From Datura wrightii (taxonomy: Eukaryota > Streptophyta > Magnoliopsida > Solanales > Solanaceae), in NCBI GenBank assembly GCA_035772735.1, contig JASDFA010000008.1:7856501-7920500 (forward strand): a DNA stretch of 64,000 nucleotides. Direction: 5' to 3'. Below are positions 23,400 through 35,921 of the stretch, in pieces. Numbering within the stretch: the stretch's first letter is position 1; each line of letters starts with the position of its first letter. The position numbers and the translations under genes are program-made. The notes beneath the pieces were generated by a model. That model was not told the DNA's origin. It worked only from the letters and a program-made list of their open reading frames with translations, and ran no database searches.

Positions 23400-25366
23400 T
23401 ATACAAAGAAAAGGGAAAAGTACTTACCAGATTCCACGAACAACTAGGGAAACTTGACCCGCATATTAGCATCGGTCTCCAAAGTGGCTTCTTCAACCAG
23501 ATGATTCTTCCACAGACCTTTACTGTCGAAATCTCCTTGGACCTCAGCTTTCGAACCTCTCTGGCCAATATCACTACAGGCTCCTCTTCAAAGGACAGAT
23601 TCTCATCCAGTAACACAGAGTCCCACTTGATAATATACGTTCCATCCCCATGGTACTTTTTCAGCATACATACCTGAAATGTCGGATGCACTCCAAATAA
23701 TCCTGGCGGCAATGCCAGCTCATAAGCCACTTCCCCCTACACGCCGAAGTATTTGAAATGGCCCAATATACCTCAGGTGGAGCTTGCCCCGCTCTCTGAA
23801 CCTCGTCACCCCCTTCACAGGGGACACCTTGAGCAGTACTTGCTCCCCTTCATGAACTCCATGTCCCTTACTTTCTTGTCTGCGTATTGCTTCTGCCTAC
23901 TTTGAGCAGCTACCAGGATATCCTAAATCATTCAAACCATTTCTAAGGACTCCTTTAACAAATCCGTCCCCCAAGGCCCCACCTCAAATGCATCAAACAC
24001 CCAATTGGAGACCTACACTTTCTCCTGTACAAAGCTTAAAATGGCGCCATGCTAATGCTCAAGAGGTAGCTATTGTTATAGGCAAACTCTTCCAAGGGCA
24101 AGAATTTGTCCCAATGGCCCCCGAAGTCTATCACACACGCGCGGAGCATGTCCTCAATACCTGGATAGTCTGTTCCACTGTTCGTTTGTCTGAGGATGAA
24201 AGGCTATACTCAAGTCTAACCTCGTACCCAACTTGGCCTGCAAGGTCCTCCAGAAATGGGAAGTGAACTGAGTGCCCCTATCTGATACAATTGAAACAGG
24301 CACCCCATGCAACCGAATTACCTCCTTCATATATAGCTTGGCTAGTCTCTCAGAGTTGTACGTCACCTGGACCGCCAAGAAATGAGCAGACTTTCTCAAT
24401 CTGTCCACTATAACCCAAATTGAGTCAAACTTTCCTAAAGTCTTGGGGAGACTAACCACGAAGTCAATAGATATCCTCTTCCATTTCCACTCGGGGATAG
24501 GCATTCGCTGAAGTAACCCTCTAGGCTTTTGGTGCTCGTACTTCACCTGCTGACAATTCAAACACTAAGCAACGTAATCCACAATGTCCCTCTTCATCCT
24601 GCCCCACCAATAGTGCCATTTTAGATCGTGGTACATCTTGGTGACTCCGGGGTGGATAAAGTACATCGAGTTGTGAGCTTCTGCCAAGAGAGTTTTGATT
24701 AGCTCACCAATTCGGGGAACACACACCTGCCCCTTTATTCTCAAGACCCCTTCATCATCTAACACTTCTTTCTTTGCTTCTCTCTACATAACTTTATCCC
24801 TGATCTTAACCAGCTTTTCATCTTCAAACTATCTAGTTTTGATTTCCTCTAGCAGTGAGGATTTAGCCTCCAGGTTGGCTAGTATTCCACCTGTTTCGGA
24901 GCGACAACCTCACCAAGCTGTTTTCCAAAGTCTGGACTTCTCTGTCCATCGACCGCTAAGTAGCTTCCAAGCAAGCTAAACTGTCCATACTCACCGTCTT
25001 CCTACTCAATGCATCTGCCACATCATTGGCCTTTCCTGGGTGGTACAAGATGGTGATATCATAATCCTTAAGCAGCTCCATCCATCTCCCGTGCCTCAAA
25101 TTGAGATCTTTTTGGGAGAACACATACTATAAGCTGCAATGATCCGTGAACACCTCACATCGAGCTCCATACAGATAGTGCCTCCAAATTTTCAGGGCAA
25201 ACACCACCGCTGCTAACTCCAGATCATGTGAGGGGTAATTCTTTTCACGCACCTTCAACTGTCTAAAGGAATAAGCAATAACCTATCCTTCATGCATTAA
25301 TACAACACCCAATCCAGACCATGAGGTATCACAATAAAAAACAAAGTCTTTACCTTCCACGGGTAA
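23400..25366 (-). pseudogene. element C pol, RNase H-integrase-chromodomain part
   Basis: Read from 25366: RNase H start (FVFYCDTSWSGLGVVLMHEG), the YSSHDLEL-type RNase H core and the FTQKDLN...LLKDYD segment. The integrase zinc finger follows at 24765-24565 (HNSMYFIHPG, then CLNC after a stop at 24562-24564), and the core at 24561-24154 with ISIDFVVSLP, VIVDRLRKSAHF, SDRGTQF and FHPQTNEQ. In the last motif the catalytic Glu region (GQAER in B) is altered to EQWNR. The chromodomain side follows at 23730-23400 (MAYELALPPG, HPTFQVCMLKK, EEEPVVILAREVRKLRSKEI). At least one frame change and several stops are present. It has the domain order of a chromodomain-bearing Ty3/Gypsy element but is clearly divergent from the D/F/G group. 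Inactive. Confidence 0.85.
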
Positions 25367-28131
25367 TGTCACGCCCCACCTTGGGGGGTATGACTGGCAC
25401 CTGGTGCCCTACTAAGACCGGACCTGCTGAACTGTTAAGCCTGGGCGCATCTGGCGCCTGGCTGGCTCTAACTCAAATTTCTGGAAACAAAGGGCTATAT
25501 AACGGCTGTAAATACAGCCCCCGGCCCATTGGCCTATAGCCTTCTGTACCTGTATTACAGCTGACCAGAAACAAGGTAATTTAGGGGAACCTATGCGGGC
25601 CGACAAGGCCACCATGCTGTCTAGTTATCTGTAACTCAACCATAACATACTAAAAAGCTACGTGACCGGCAAGGTCACCACTACTGGTAAATTATGGCCC
25701 CACACAGCCATTACAAAAGGAAAAAAAAGAGTAAGAGCAACTATACAACTGCACGGCCCCACACGACCGGCTCATCTGACCACAGGGAATATATACAGAC
25801 TGCAAGCCTCTAAGAAGGATAATAGAAATGATCGGGACAAGGCCCCGACCTACCCGTACTGTACAACAAAAGGAACTGAACTACACCTCTAGAAATTCAG
25901 TCTCCGGATGACAGGAGCTGAATAATCGACCGCTGATGGGGATCACGTGGTATCGCCTGCGCGTCTATGGGTACCTGCAGGCAAGTAATGCAGCGCCCCA
26001 CTGGGCGTTAGTACCGCTGGTACTGAGTATGTAAAGCAAACTGAATACAGCTGAATACAAGTAATATAACTAAAAATTCTGAATAGTAGGAGCTAACTGA
26101 ATCTGCAAGAACTGAAGGGATATCTGAAATCAATAACATAACTGTCAAAACTGAAATAAGAAGGAGTAGATAACTGTCTGATGGTGTAGATCGTACCTGT
26201 TCTTAATCATACTGAAGGGAGTAGGAATCATACCTGGAGACGTATCATTCTACTACTAATCTGCTCGTATCTACTGTAATATAGCATAACATACACAACA
26301 TAACATGGCATACACAACCTTACCCGGCCCCCATAAGCCGGGAGGTACAATCAACACAGAATCTATACCCCTACCCCGGTCAACCCATCTCCTATACTGG
26401 CTGTAAGCATCCTGCCGGTCCCCTGGGTATGCACTTGGGCTCGCTGAGCCCCTGACTATAACTGTATCTGAGTCCGAAGGACTCCTGAATCTGCACCCGG
26501 GCGTATTCGCTCGACTGGGGTGTGTAAGGCCGATCAAGGCACAAATATGGGGAAAAACTGGCATCCCATCTTCGTCCCCTGGCGGGACGGCATGCCACTC
26601 CGTAGAGTGACGTATCCTCGTCCTCTGGCGGATGAGTCGATACAGCTATTAACCCTGGGCGGTCATGGATGCTAGGTAATCCAACCCCAAACAATACAAC
26701 GGTCTCAACTGGTAATACTATCTGTGTATCTCACATGCTGAGGCTACTAGGGGTAAAGTATCATATATATACATGCTGGGGTAATGATAGTAATCTGTAC
26801 GTATTTAATATGTGCTGAGGTAGGTAAAGATATATAAATATGAATATAGTCTCCTGTCGGGCTGTACTGAGCAAATGCTATATAAGATAATGTTTCTGCT
26901 GAAAACTCTACCATTTGCTAAGTTTCTGTATACCCTATATGCTGGACTAGTGATAGAAATATGTACACACTTGATACATGCTGAGGCTGGAAATACTATA
27001 TATACATGTACGAATATAGTCTTTCTGCTGAACTATGCTATATACTAATTTTCTATAGTAACCTGATTTACTATTCCTGACATGCTTTCTGAACTTCATT
27101 TTAGCCTGCTATTCTATTTCTGAAGTGCTTTACGGATACTGTACTACTCCGCGGGGTTTCAGCTGAACACAACAATATCTTAACATGGCATATTACATCA
27201 CACATTGAATATACTGGGCAATCTCTAATGCTTGCATTAGAATCTATATCATACTGATAGGTTTCATACACATTACAACCCAATATTTCTCACATCGCAC
27301 CAACATTCATAATAACGCAATACTCGACTTCTGAACATTCTACTGGTCCGTAATTTATTACGCTATACTGATATTACTTAACTTGCCGAAGGAAACTAAC
27401 TTTACATACCTTATCTTCGACTATTCGTCCGTCGGACGAGGCTCGGCCGGTACTTCAACTATTTTCTCCCAACTGCATTCATAAATACGTCAATCAATAC
27501 TAAATACAACTTTATTGTAAAGAGCAACGTTACTTTCGATATAGTTTATAGCCTAAACTTAGGCTTATCGAAAGACGGTCGAAAACTCGCTATTTTTCAG
27601 CGGCCCAGAAGGGAGAAATATTCACTTCTCAGCTAGGAACACATAGACATAAATTTAGAGCAATTCTACTTACTTTAGTTCGGTGGCTCGCCGATTCGTC
27701 GGCCGTATTTCCCGAAACTAACTCCGTAGAAATGCTCTCTGCTGCTAAATACCTTGGTATCTAGGATTAATTTGGGTTTGGGCAGCGTTTGGCAGCGTAA
27801 TCGGATGATAATTTATAATCTCCCTTCGTTTTCCCTCTGTTCACTACGTTTCTGGAAATTTACTAGTGATGAAATGAATTTTAAACCGAAGTGGGGCTTA
27901 TATACTTGGGCCTGGACACGGGCAACGTGTCACGGAGCCATCGCGGAGGCCTCACCTCCGTGACACGCTGCCAACGCGGAGGGGCTCTGCCTCGGCTCCT
28001 CCCGCGATGGTTCGACAGGTTTCTCGTCCGATATTTTCCCGGGCCTTTCCCTAGCACGTATGGCTTTCAAATACGCTTAACCAACGTGCGAACAGGTCAT
28101 CTAAGTGCCGGGAATTCTACGGGGTATAACA
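25367..28131 (-). repeat. element B 3' LTR
   Basis: Plus-strand ends are TGTCACGCCCCACC and GGGGTATAACA. A GC word block lies at about 27925-28015 (GTCACGGAG, CATCGCGGAG, CCTCCGTGACACGC) with a TATATAA box just downstream on the minus strand at 27898-27904. It is collinear with 30440-33191 and, inverted, with 14772-17309. Frames inside, such as 26271-26694, are LTR text. Confidence 0.9.
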
Positions 28132-28166
28132 TTCTCCCCCCCTTAGGAACATTCGTCCCCGAATGT
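28132..28166 (-). promoter_or_regulatory. B polypurine tract and inverted motif
   Basis: The minus strand reads CCTAAGGGGGGGAGAA directly before the 3' LTR, the plus-strand primer. Adjacent 28149-28166 reads ACATTCGTCCCCGAATGT, a 7-bp perfect inverted repeat around four bases. Confidence 0.8.
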
Positions 28167-28400
28167 ATACTGCTGTCTAGAGAGCTGTTCACTCTAGTTT
28201 CTGGGAAAATTTTGGCAGAGTTTCCCCTGTAATATGGACTATCGCAATGACCTGAAACGCAGAAAAAGTCCAATACAGGCACTGCACACAATATTCTACA
28301 ATCCACTGGACAACTAAATATCGCTTCTTTCTTTATCATTTACAACATATATACTAAAAAGTACTGTGTAAATAATGATACGGACATACCTGTCGTCTGG

Positions 28401-30056
28401 CTAGGCCCGAAATAAGTGAGGATATCTGATTTTCATATCTTCTTCAGCCTCCCATGTCATTTCTTCCCGATTTCTGTTACGCCACAATACCTTGACAGAT
28501 GCAACATCTTTAGTTCTCAGCCTGCGAATCTGTCTGTCTAAGATAGCTACGGGAACCTCTTCGTAGGCTAACTCCTCTGTGACCTGAACATCCTGGACTG
28601 GAACTACTGTAGAAGGGTCCCCTACGAACTTTCTTAACATGGAAACGTGGAATACTGGGTGAACCGACGCTAACTCTGGAGGCAAGTTCAACTCGTATGC
28701 CACGCGGCCTATTCTTCGACGAATCTAATATGGCCCAATAAATCTGGGGCTAAGCTTGCCTTTCTTGCCAAACCTCATTACCCCTTTCATCGGGGACACT
28801 TTTAGATATTCCCAGTCGTTTACCGAAAATTCTAGATTTCTGCGCCGTCTATCTGCGTATGACTTCTGGCGGCTTTGAGCGGTCAGTAAACGTTCCCGGA
28901 TAAGCTTTATCTTTTCTTCGGACTTCCGAACAATGTCTGGGCCAACTAATGCTGATTCTCCTATCTCAAACCAGCCCACCGGCGATCTACATTTTCGCCC
29001 GTATAATGCCTCGAAAGGCGCCATCTGAATAGCTGAGTGGTAGCTGTTATTATAAGCAAATTCAATTAACGAAAGATGTTCATCCCAGCTACCCCCAAAA
29101 TCTTACACACACGCTCGTAACATATCTTCGAGCGTCTGAATTGTACGTTCGGCCTGCCCATCTGTTTGAGGATGGAATGCTGTGCTCAAATTAATCTGCG
29201 TTCCCAAACCTTTCTGAAACGATTGCCAGAATCTAGCTGTAAACTGTGCTCCCCTATCTGAAATGATAGATATTGGCACTCCATGCAATCTAACTATTTC
29301 TCTGATATACAATTCGGCATAATCCTCAGCTAAGAAGGTAGCCCTTACTGGCAGGAAATGAGCTGATTTTGTCAGCCTGTCAACTATTACCCAAATGGAA
29401 TCATTTCTGCGTCTAGAACGGGGTAACCCTGTTACAAAATCCATGTTTATTACTTCCCATTTCCACATAGGTATTATTATTTCCTGAGTCAAACCGCCCG
29501 GTTTCTGGTGCTCTGCTTTCACCTGCTGACAATTAGCACACCTAGATACAAATTCAGCTATCTCAGTTTTCATACCTGGCCACCAGTAGATGTCTCTGAT
29601 GTCGTGGTACATTTTCGTCGCCCCTGGGTGAAGGGAATAGTGAGCGTAGTGTACCTCATGCATGATCTGCCCACGAAGTCCTGCAACATTCGGGACACAA
29701 AGGCAGCCCTTACAATGTAGCACACCATTCTCGGTTATCTGAAAATCTGGCTCCTTACCTTTCTGAACTCTATCTCTGAGCTGGACTAAATCGGGATCCT
29801 CATACTGCCGTTCTTTTACCTCTGTAACTAACGATGACACTGCAGAATTCTGAATTACCGGTCCATTATTTTCTGTTTCTATTACTCAAACGGCTAGTCC
29901 AGCTAACTGATGAATTTCTTTAGCTAATTTCTATTTCTCAGGTCGCAAATACGCCAAACTCCCCATTGACTTACGGCTCAGGGCATCTGCTACAACATTA
30001 GCTTTTCCGGGGTGGTATAGAATATTCACATCATAGTCTTTCAACAACTCTAACCA
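28401..30056 (-). pseudogene. element B pol: RNase H end, integrase, chromodomain
   Basis: One reading frame runs from 30056 to 28401, interrupted only by point stops at 29931-29933, 29886-29888, 29103-29105 and 28725-28727. The RNase H end (LELLKDYDVNILYHPGKANV, ADALSRK) leads to the integrase: zinc finger with HEVHYAHYSLHPG and CANC, catalytic Asp in NMDFVTGLP, second Asp in ISDRGAQF, and Glu in DGQAERTIQ, all present. The GPY segment (KKGKLSPRFIGPY) follows. The C-terminus (EVPVAILDRQIRRLRTKDVASV, WRNR, TWEAEEDMKIRYPHLF) is the chromodomain that tethers such integrases to heterochromatin. At least three stops look like C-to-T changes (CAG to TAG at 28725 and 29931, CGA to TGA at 29886). 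The 5' side is joined out of frame to gag by deletion. Confidence 0.9.
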
Positions 30057-30225
30057 GCGGTGGTGACTCCTAACGTGGTGGAGACTGCTGAGGAGGCTGA
30101 GATGATGCCTCTGTAGTGCCCTCTGGTCGGGCTGTCTCCAAAGGAGGGTGAGGCATCCTGCTGGTGCCTTCCCCTGCTGCAACATCTAAGTTCCGACCTG
30201 TGATAGGATGGCGCTGGTCTGACAT
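30057..30225 (-). pseudogene. element B gag N-terminal remnant
   Basis: The ATG at 30223-30225 starts a short frame (MSDQRHPITGRNLDV, then a Pro/Gln/Ser-rich stretch) about 200 bases after the primer-binding site, where gag starts in this element type. After roughly 56 codons it reaches the deletion junction at about 30056, where the sequence switches to RNase H (RRW, then LELLKDYD) in another frame. No capsid domain remains. Confidence 0.7.
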
Positions 30226-30423
30226 TATCTGTAACCAAAGAGTATGGTAAGATTTTTAGGGACTCAACCCTATACTGTACCGCTCTATAGCACGACTGAA
30301 TCAGAATAAAAGACAACCATCCTATCATGCCTTGCAGCCTCCTACCCATAGTATGTGGTGCACAACACACCCATGGACAGGACTCTACTTAGCACGGCTT
30401 GCAGACTCCCTGGGATATGACCT

Positions 30424-30435
30424 GCTCTGATACCA
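30424..30435 (-). promoter_or_regulatory. B primer-binding site, initiator-Met tRNA type
   Basis: The minus strand reads TGGTATCAGAGC, continuing AGG, four bases after the 5' LTR ends. It matches the 3' end complement of initiator tRNA-Met without a mismatch. Confidence 0.9.
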
Positions 30436-30439
30436 AGTT

Positions 30440-33191
30440 TGTCACGCCCCACCTTGGGGGGTATGACTGGCACCTGGTGCCCTACTAAGACCGGACCTGC
30501 TGAACTATTAAGCCTGGGCGCATCTGGCGCCTGGCTGGCTCTAACTCAAATTTCTGAAAACAAAGGACTAGATAACGGCTGTAAATACAGCCCCCGGCCC
30601 ATTGGCCTATAGCCTTCTGTACCTGTATTACAGCTGACCAGAAACAAGGTAATTCAGGGGAACCTATGCGGGCTGACAAGGCCACCATGCTGTCTAGTTA
30701 TCTGTAACTCAAGCATAACATACTGAAAAGCTACGTGACCGGCAAGGTCACCACTACTGGCAAACTATGGCCCCACACGGCCATTACAAAAGGAAAAAAA
30801 AAGACTAAGGGCAACTATACAACTGCACGGCCCCACACGACCGGCTCATCTGACCACAGGGAATATATACAGACTGCAAGCCTCTAAGAAGGATAATAGA
30901 AATGATCGGGACAGGGCCCCGACCTACCCGTACTGTACAACAAAAGGAACTGAACTACACCTCTAGAAATTCAGTCTCCGGATGACAGGAGCTGAATATT
31001 CGACCGCTGATGGGGATCACGTGGTATCGCCTGCGCGTCTATGGGTACCTGCAGGCAAGTAATGCAGCGCCCCACTGGGCGTCAGTACCGCTGGTACTGA
31101 GTATGTAAAGCAAACTGAATACAGCTAAATACAAGTAATATAACTAAAATTTCTGAATAGTAGGAGCTAACTGAATCTGCAAGAACTGAAGGGATATCTG
31201 AAATCAATAACATAACTGTCAAAACTGAAATGAGAAGGAGTAGATAACTGTCTGATGGTGTAGATCGTACCTGTTCTTAATCATACTGAAGGGAGTAGGA
31301 ATCATACCTGGAGACGTATCATTCTACTACTAATCTGCTCGTATCTACTGTAATATAGCATAACATACATAACATAACATGGCATACACAACCTTACCCG
31401 GCCCCCATAAGCCGGGAGGTACAATCAACACAGAATCTATACCCCAACCCTGGTCAACCCATCTCCTATACTGGCTGTAAGCATCCTGCCGGTCCCCTGG
31501 GTATGCACTTGGGCTCGCTGAGCCCCTGACTATAACTGTATCTGAGTCCGGAGGACTCCTGAATCTGCACCCGGGCGTATCCGCTCGACTGGGGTGTGTA
31601 AGGCCGATCAAGGCACAAATATGGGGAAAAACTGGCATCCCATCTTCGTCCCCTGGTGGGATGGCATGCCACTCCGTAGAGTGACGTATCCTCGTCCTCT
31701 GGCGGATGAGTCGATACAGCTATTAACCCTGGGCAGTCATGGATGCTAGGTAATCCAACCCCAAACAATACAACGGTCTCAACTGGTAATACTATATGTG
31801 TATCTCACATGCTGAGGCTACTAGGGGTAAAGTATCATATATATACATGCTGGGCTAATGATAGTAATCTGTACGTATTTAATACGTGCTGAGGCAGGTA
31901 AAGATATATAAATATGAATATAGTCTCCTGCCGGGCTGTACTGAGCAAATGCTATATAAGATAATGTTTCTGCTGAAAACTCTACTGTTTGCTAAGTTTC
32001 TGTATACCCTATATGCTGGACTAGTGATAGAAATATGTACACACTTGATACATGCTGAGGCTGGAAATACTATATATACATGTACGAATATAGTCTTTCT
32101 GCTGAACTATGCTATATACTAATTTTCTATAGTAACCTGATTTACTATTCCTGACATGCTTTCTGAACTTCATTTTAGCCTGCTATTCTATTTCTGAAGT
32201 GCTTTACGGATACTGTACTACTCCGCGGGGTTTCAGCTGAACACAACAATATCTTAACATGGCATATTACATCACACACTGAATATACTGGGCAATCTCT
32301 AATGCTTGCGTTAGAATCTATATCATACTGATAGGTTTCATACACATTACAACCCAATATTTCTCACATCGCACCAACATTCATAATAACGCAATACTCG
32401 ACTTCTGAACATTCTACTGGTCTGTAATTTATTACGCTATACTGATATTACTTAACTTGCCAAAGGAAACTAACTTTACATACCTTATCTTCGACTATTC
32501 ATCCGTCGGACGAGGCTCGGCCGGTACTTCAACTATTTTCTCCCAACTGCATTCATAAATACGTCAATCAATATTAAATACAACTTTATTGTAAAGAGCA
32601 ACATTACTTTTGATATAGTTTATAGCCTAAACTTAGGCTTATCGAAAGACGGTCGAAAACTCGCTATTTTTCAGCGGCCCAGAAGGGAGAAATATTCACT
32701 TCTCAGCTAGGAACACATTGACATAAATTTAGAGCAATTCTACTTACTTTAGTTCGGTGGCTCGCCGATTCATCGGCCGTATTTCGCGAAACTAACTCCG
32801 TAGAAATGCTCTCTGCTGCTAAATACCTTGGTATCTAGGATTAATTTGGGTTTGGGCAGCGTTTGGCAGCGTAATCGGATGATAATTTATAATCTCCCTT
32901 CGTTTTCCCTCTGTTCACTACGTTTCTGGAAATTTATTAGTGATGAAATGAATTTTAAATCGAAGTGGGGCTTATATACTTGGGCCTGGACACGGGCAAC
33001 GTGTCACGGAGCCATCGCGGAGGCCTCACCTCCGTGGCACGCAGCCATCGCGGAGGGGCTCTGCCTCGGCTCCTCCCGCGATGGTTCGACAGGTTTCTCG
33101 TCCGATCTTTTCCCGGGCCTTTCCCTAGCACGTATGGCTTTCAAATACGCTTAACCAATGTGCGAACAGGTCATCTAAGTGCCGGGAATTC
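30440..33191 (-). repeat. element B 5' LTR, truncated at its first bases
   Basis: Collinear with the 3' LTR. It stops at GCCGGGAATTC where the 3' LTR continues TACGGGGTATAACA, so the first 14 bases in element orientation are lost. A TATATAA box lies at 32972-32978 on the minus strand and a GC word block at about 33000-33085. The block differs slightly from the 3' LTR copy (CATCGCGGAGGGG here, CAACGCGGAGGGG there). Confidence 0.9.
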
Positions 33192-34219
33192 AACTGGTGA
33201 TAACCGGACCTCAAATCAATCTTTGAAAACACAGCCGCCCCCTGTAACTGGTCAAACAGATCATCTATTCTAGGAAGAGAGTACTTGTTCCGAATAGTTG
33301 CCTTGCTCAACTAGCGGTAGTCGATGCACATCCGCATACTACCCTCCTTCTCTTTACAAACAAAATCGAGGCACCCCACGTTGACACACGCAGTCTAATG
33401 AATCCTTTACTAAGCAACTCTTGCAACTTCTCCTTGAGTTCTCTCAACTCCCAGGTGCCATTCAGTATGGAGGAATAGAAATGGGTCTGGTACCTAGTTC
33501 CAGATCTATACAGAAATCTATGTCTGGGTCTGGCAGCATGCTTAGAAAATTTGCAGGAAATACCTCTAGGAACTCACAAACAACTGGGACTGAACCTATG
33601 GAAGGACCCTCTGAACTAGTGTATCGAACATGCACCAGATACGCTGAATATCCCCGCTCGATCAACTTATAGGAACGAATATATGAATTCAGTTTCTTAG
33701 GAGCAGAGCTACAATTCCCTTTCAACTCTAACCTAGACAACTCTGGACCCGATATAGTGACAGAGAATGGCATGGTAAGGGGACAACCAGCTCATTCCCA
33801 AAATTATTTCAAAATCAACCATCTCTAAAATCACTAAGTCTGCCAGAGTGTCAAATCTTATAAAATCCACAACGCAATCACGAACAACCCTCTCCAGCTG
33901 TGGATGATTTGGACTGAATGTGCTACCTCCCCTCCCAGTTGGGGCCGGAGCTCGAGAAATTGGGTAAGGAACAATTTGCCTGCCCTGTCCGAACCTAGGG
34001 CACCATCTGCGAATGTGGCCATACTCACCACACTCATATAGACCTTCTCAATAAGTGGTTCTAAGCTAGAACAGAAGAAATAGGATGAGCCCCAAAATCA
34101 GAACGAGCCATCTGTGTACCCCCAACTGCACCTGACGGTCGCAAAGCCGTCCCTGGCGGATCTCTGGCTGATACCTGCATAGCGGATTGAATAGGGCATC
34201 TAGAGAAACCCTGCGGTGC
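33191..34219 (-). pseudogene. element C protease and RT start
   Basis: Read from 34219: a zinc knuckle (CGEYGHIRRWCP) in a Gly/Pro/Arg-rich stretch, then the protease end (DMVDFEIILGMSWLSPYHAI-type text and CHYIGSRV), then the spacer ending FPANFLSMLPDPDIDFCIDL, then the RT start (KIDLRSGYHQL at 33191). A TAG at 33311-33313 lies where relatives have Gln in DYRQLSK, a CAG-to-TAG change. The piece ends at YHQL exactly at the element B junction. At the other side element A interrupts it at 34219. The protease active-site region is not in a clean frame. Inactive. Confidence 0.82.
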
Positions 34220-35785
34220 TGAGTTGGAAATTTACCAACTCATTAGGTTCCTAAGTATGAGTTTTTGCCTATTTTTTGAGTTGTTTATGTGGATTTTATG
34301 CTATTTCTTTTTGATTCTTTGTAGGTACTTCACGTGAGTAGAGAAAGTATAAAATCAAGCAAAACACATGAAGTTTGAGATAGAATTTGATGAGATAGCA
34401 TATGAAGGAGAGGAGCCAAAGATAATGGAAGAGTTGAGCTCAAAAAGAGGTATAAGGACATGCTTTGAATTAGCTAACGCGAATTCAGAAGGGAAAAATG
34501 CGGGCAAAATGCCGAAGCTACTGCCTAGATCGGTGACTCACCGGCGGTTAGCGGTTGGGCAGCAACGAATCGCCAGTTCAGCCATCGGTGGTCACTGCCA
34601 GTTAACTGTTTTATTGTGGCGGACAGCCGGTGCTCCACAAATTTGCACGGGCTAAATGCCGGTGCTTCGCAAGTGAGGCTATCCAATAAAGGGTAAAAAG
34701 GTCCATAAAGGTCTCCAAAGAATCTAAAAGCCTCAAGGGAATTTTGGGAAAGTTGTGCACAAGAAAGTACAAATATTTACATAAATTTCATTGTACACCA
34801 CTTATTCATTCATCTAGACTTTATTTTTTTCATTGAATTTTTGTAGAATCCTTTCACCATGGAATTGTAGAGTTAAATATAACTTTTCTTCTTATTTTTC
34901 TTTAACCCATTTTGGGGGAATTCCACTATTGTTGTAAGAGCTTGTGAAGCAAATTGGTGAAGCTAATGTGATGAATATGAGGGAATCCTCTTGGTATCAT
35001 CTCTCTTTCTTTAAATATACTTAACTAATTTGCTAGCTAGAGGTATATTCATGGTGGGTTTGTTAATTTGATTTGAATTTTGATAAATTGATATTGGATT
35101 CTTATTGAAATTATAGATATATTGTCCTCTCCCAAGTTTTAATTGCTAAAATTGATGATTTGAAAACATGAATTATGCTTTACTTTTCTTGCTTTTGCTT
35201 GAGAGAGAAAGGTGAGAATTGAGTGAGAAGATAATAGTGGGGAATTGGAGTGCTGGTCTATGGGATTGATCTAGAGATAGTCAATGCCCACATTTTCACT
35301 CCATTAAAGGTCAAAACTAGAAATAACTAGTCCTTCCTCAAGCTTTTGTGGTTGATAACTTGAATTGGCTTTGGGATTTGAGAGAACCCAAGGCATAAAC
35401 ATTCTCATGGTTGAAAAATAAGAGAATTTGAATTATCCACTGCTTTCTATACTAATTTTGAGTCTAAGGCATTGAAGAAAATCCTGATTTAGTTGTGATC
35501 TCATTTATAGAATGCCCCTAACCATATCACTTGTGATTGAAACAATTGAAATTCCACCCAATTAGTCTTAATTTAGAATTAGATAGTGTTTTCCCCAAAT
35601 TTCCCCCCAATTTACTTTTCAAATATTGAACAACTATGCGTTCTAGTTTGAATTAGTTTATAACTCTTGAATTATCGACTCAATTCTTTGTGGGATTTGA
35701 CTTTGACATCCGTCGGGAATATTTATTTTGATACAACGATTGCTTATGCTTTCTCCAAATGAGAGGTTATTTTGAGCATTTATCA
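34220..35785 (+). repeat. element A LTR1 (5')
   Basis: Starts TGAGTTGGAAATTTACC and ends GAGCATTTATCA. A GC word block lies at about 34495-34675 (CGGCGGTTAGC, GCCGGTGCTTCGC type words), followed by CCAATAAAGGG. The frame at 34368-34655 lies across this block and is not a gene. Confidence 0.9.
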
Positions 35786-35789
35786 AAAA

Positions 35790-35807
35790 TGGCGCCGTTG
35801 CCAGGGA
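35790..35807 (+). promoter_or_regulatory. A primer-binding site, Asp tRNA type
   Basis: TGGCGCCGTTGCCAGGGA, four bases after LTR1, complementary to the 3' end of tRNA-Asp with one change. It places A with the Athila/Tat elements rather than the Met-primed chromoviruses around it. Confidence 0.88.
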
Positions 35808-35921
35808 ATTGTGTTGTGATAAGACATTAGTTATTTTTTTTATTCGAACTAGTTTTGCATTTTTGTTTTACCTCTTGTTTTGTTTTTATTTTTGTTTTTG
35901 TTTTTATTTGTTTGTAGTTGT

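Larger units (their letters stand above)
25367..33191 (-). mobile_element. element B: young chromovirus with internal deletion
   Basis: Two 2.75-kb LTRs (25367-28131 and 30440-33191) enclose only 2.3 kb of internal sequence: primer site, the first 56 codons of gag, then directly the RNase H end, integrase and chromodomain. The protease, RT and most of gag are deleted. The two LTRs differ at few positions that I can see. The 5' LTR lacks its first 14 bases (TGTTATACCCCGTA in the solo copy) and abuts the C RT gene, so no target duplication can be read. Confidence 0.88.

Noticed and set aside
26271..26694. Paired 97-100-residue frames repeated at 31345-31768
   Set aside because: They are the same region of the two B LTRs and have no protein features; shared frames only reflect LTR identity.
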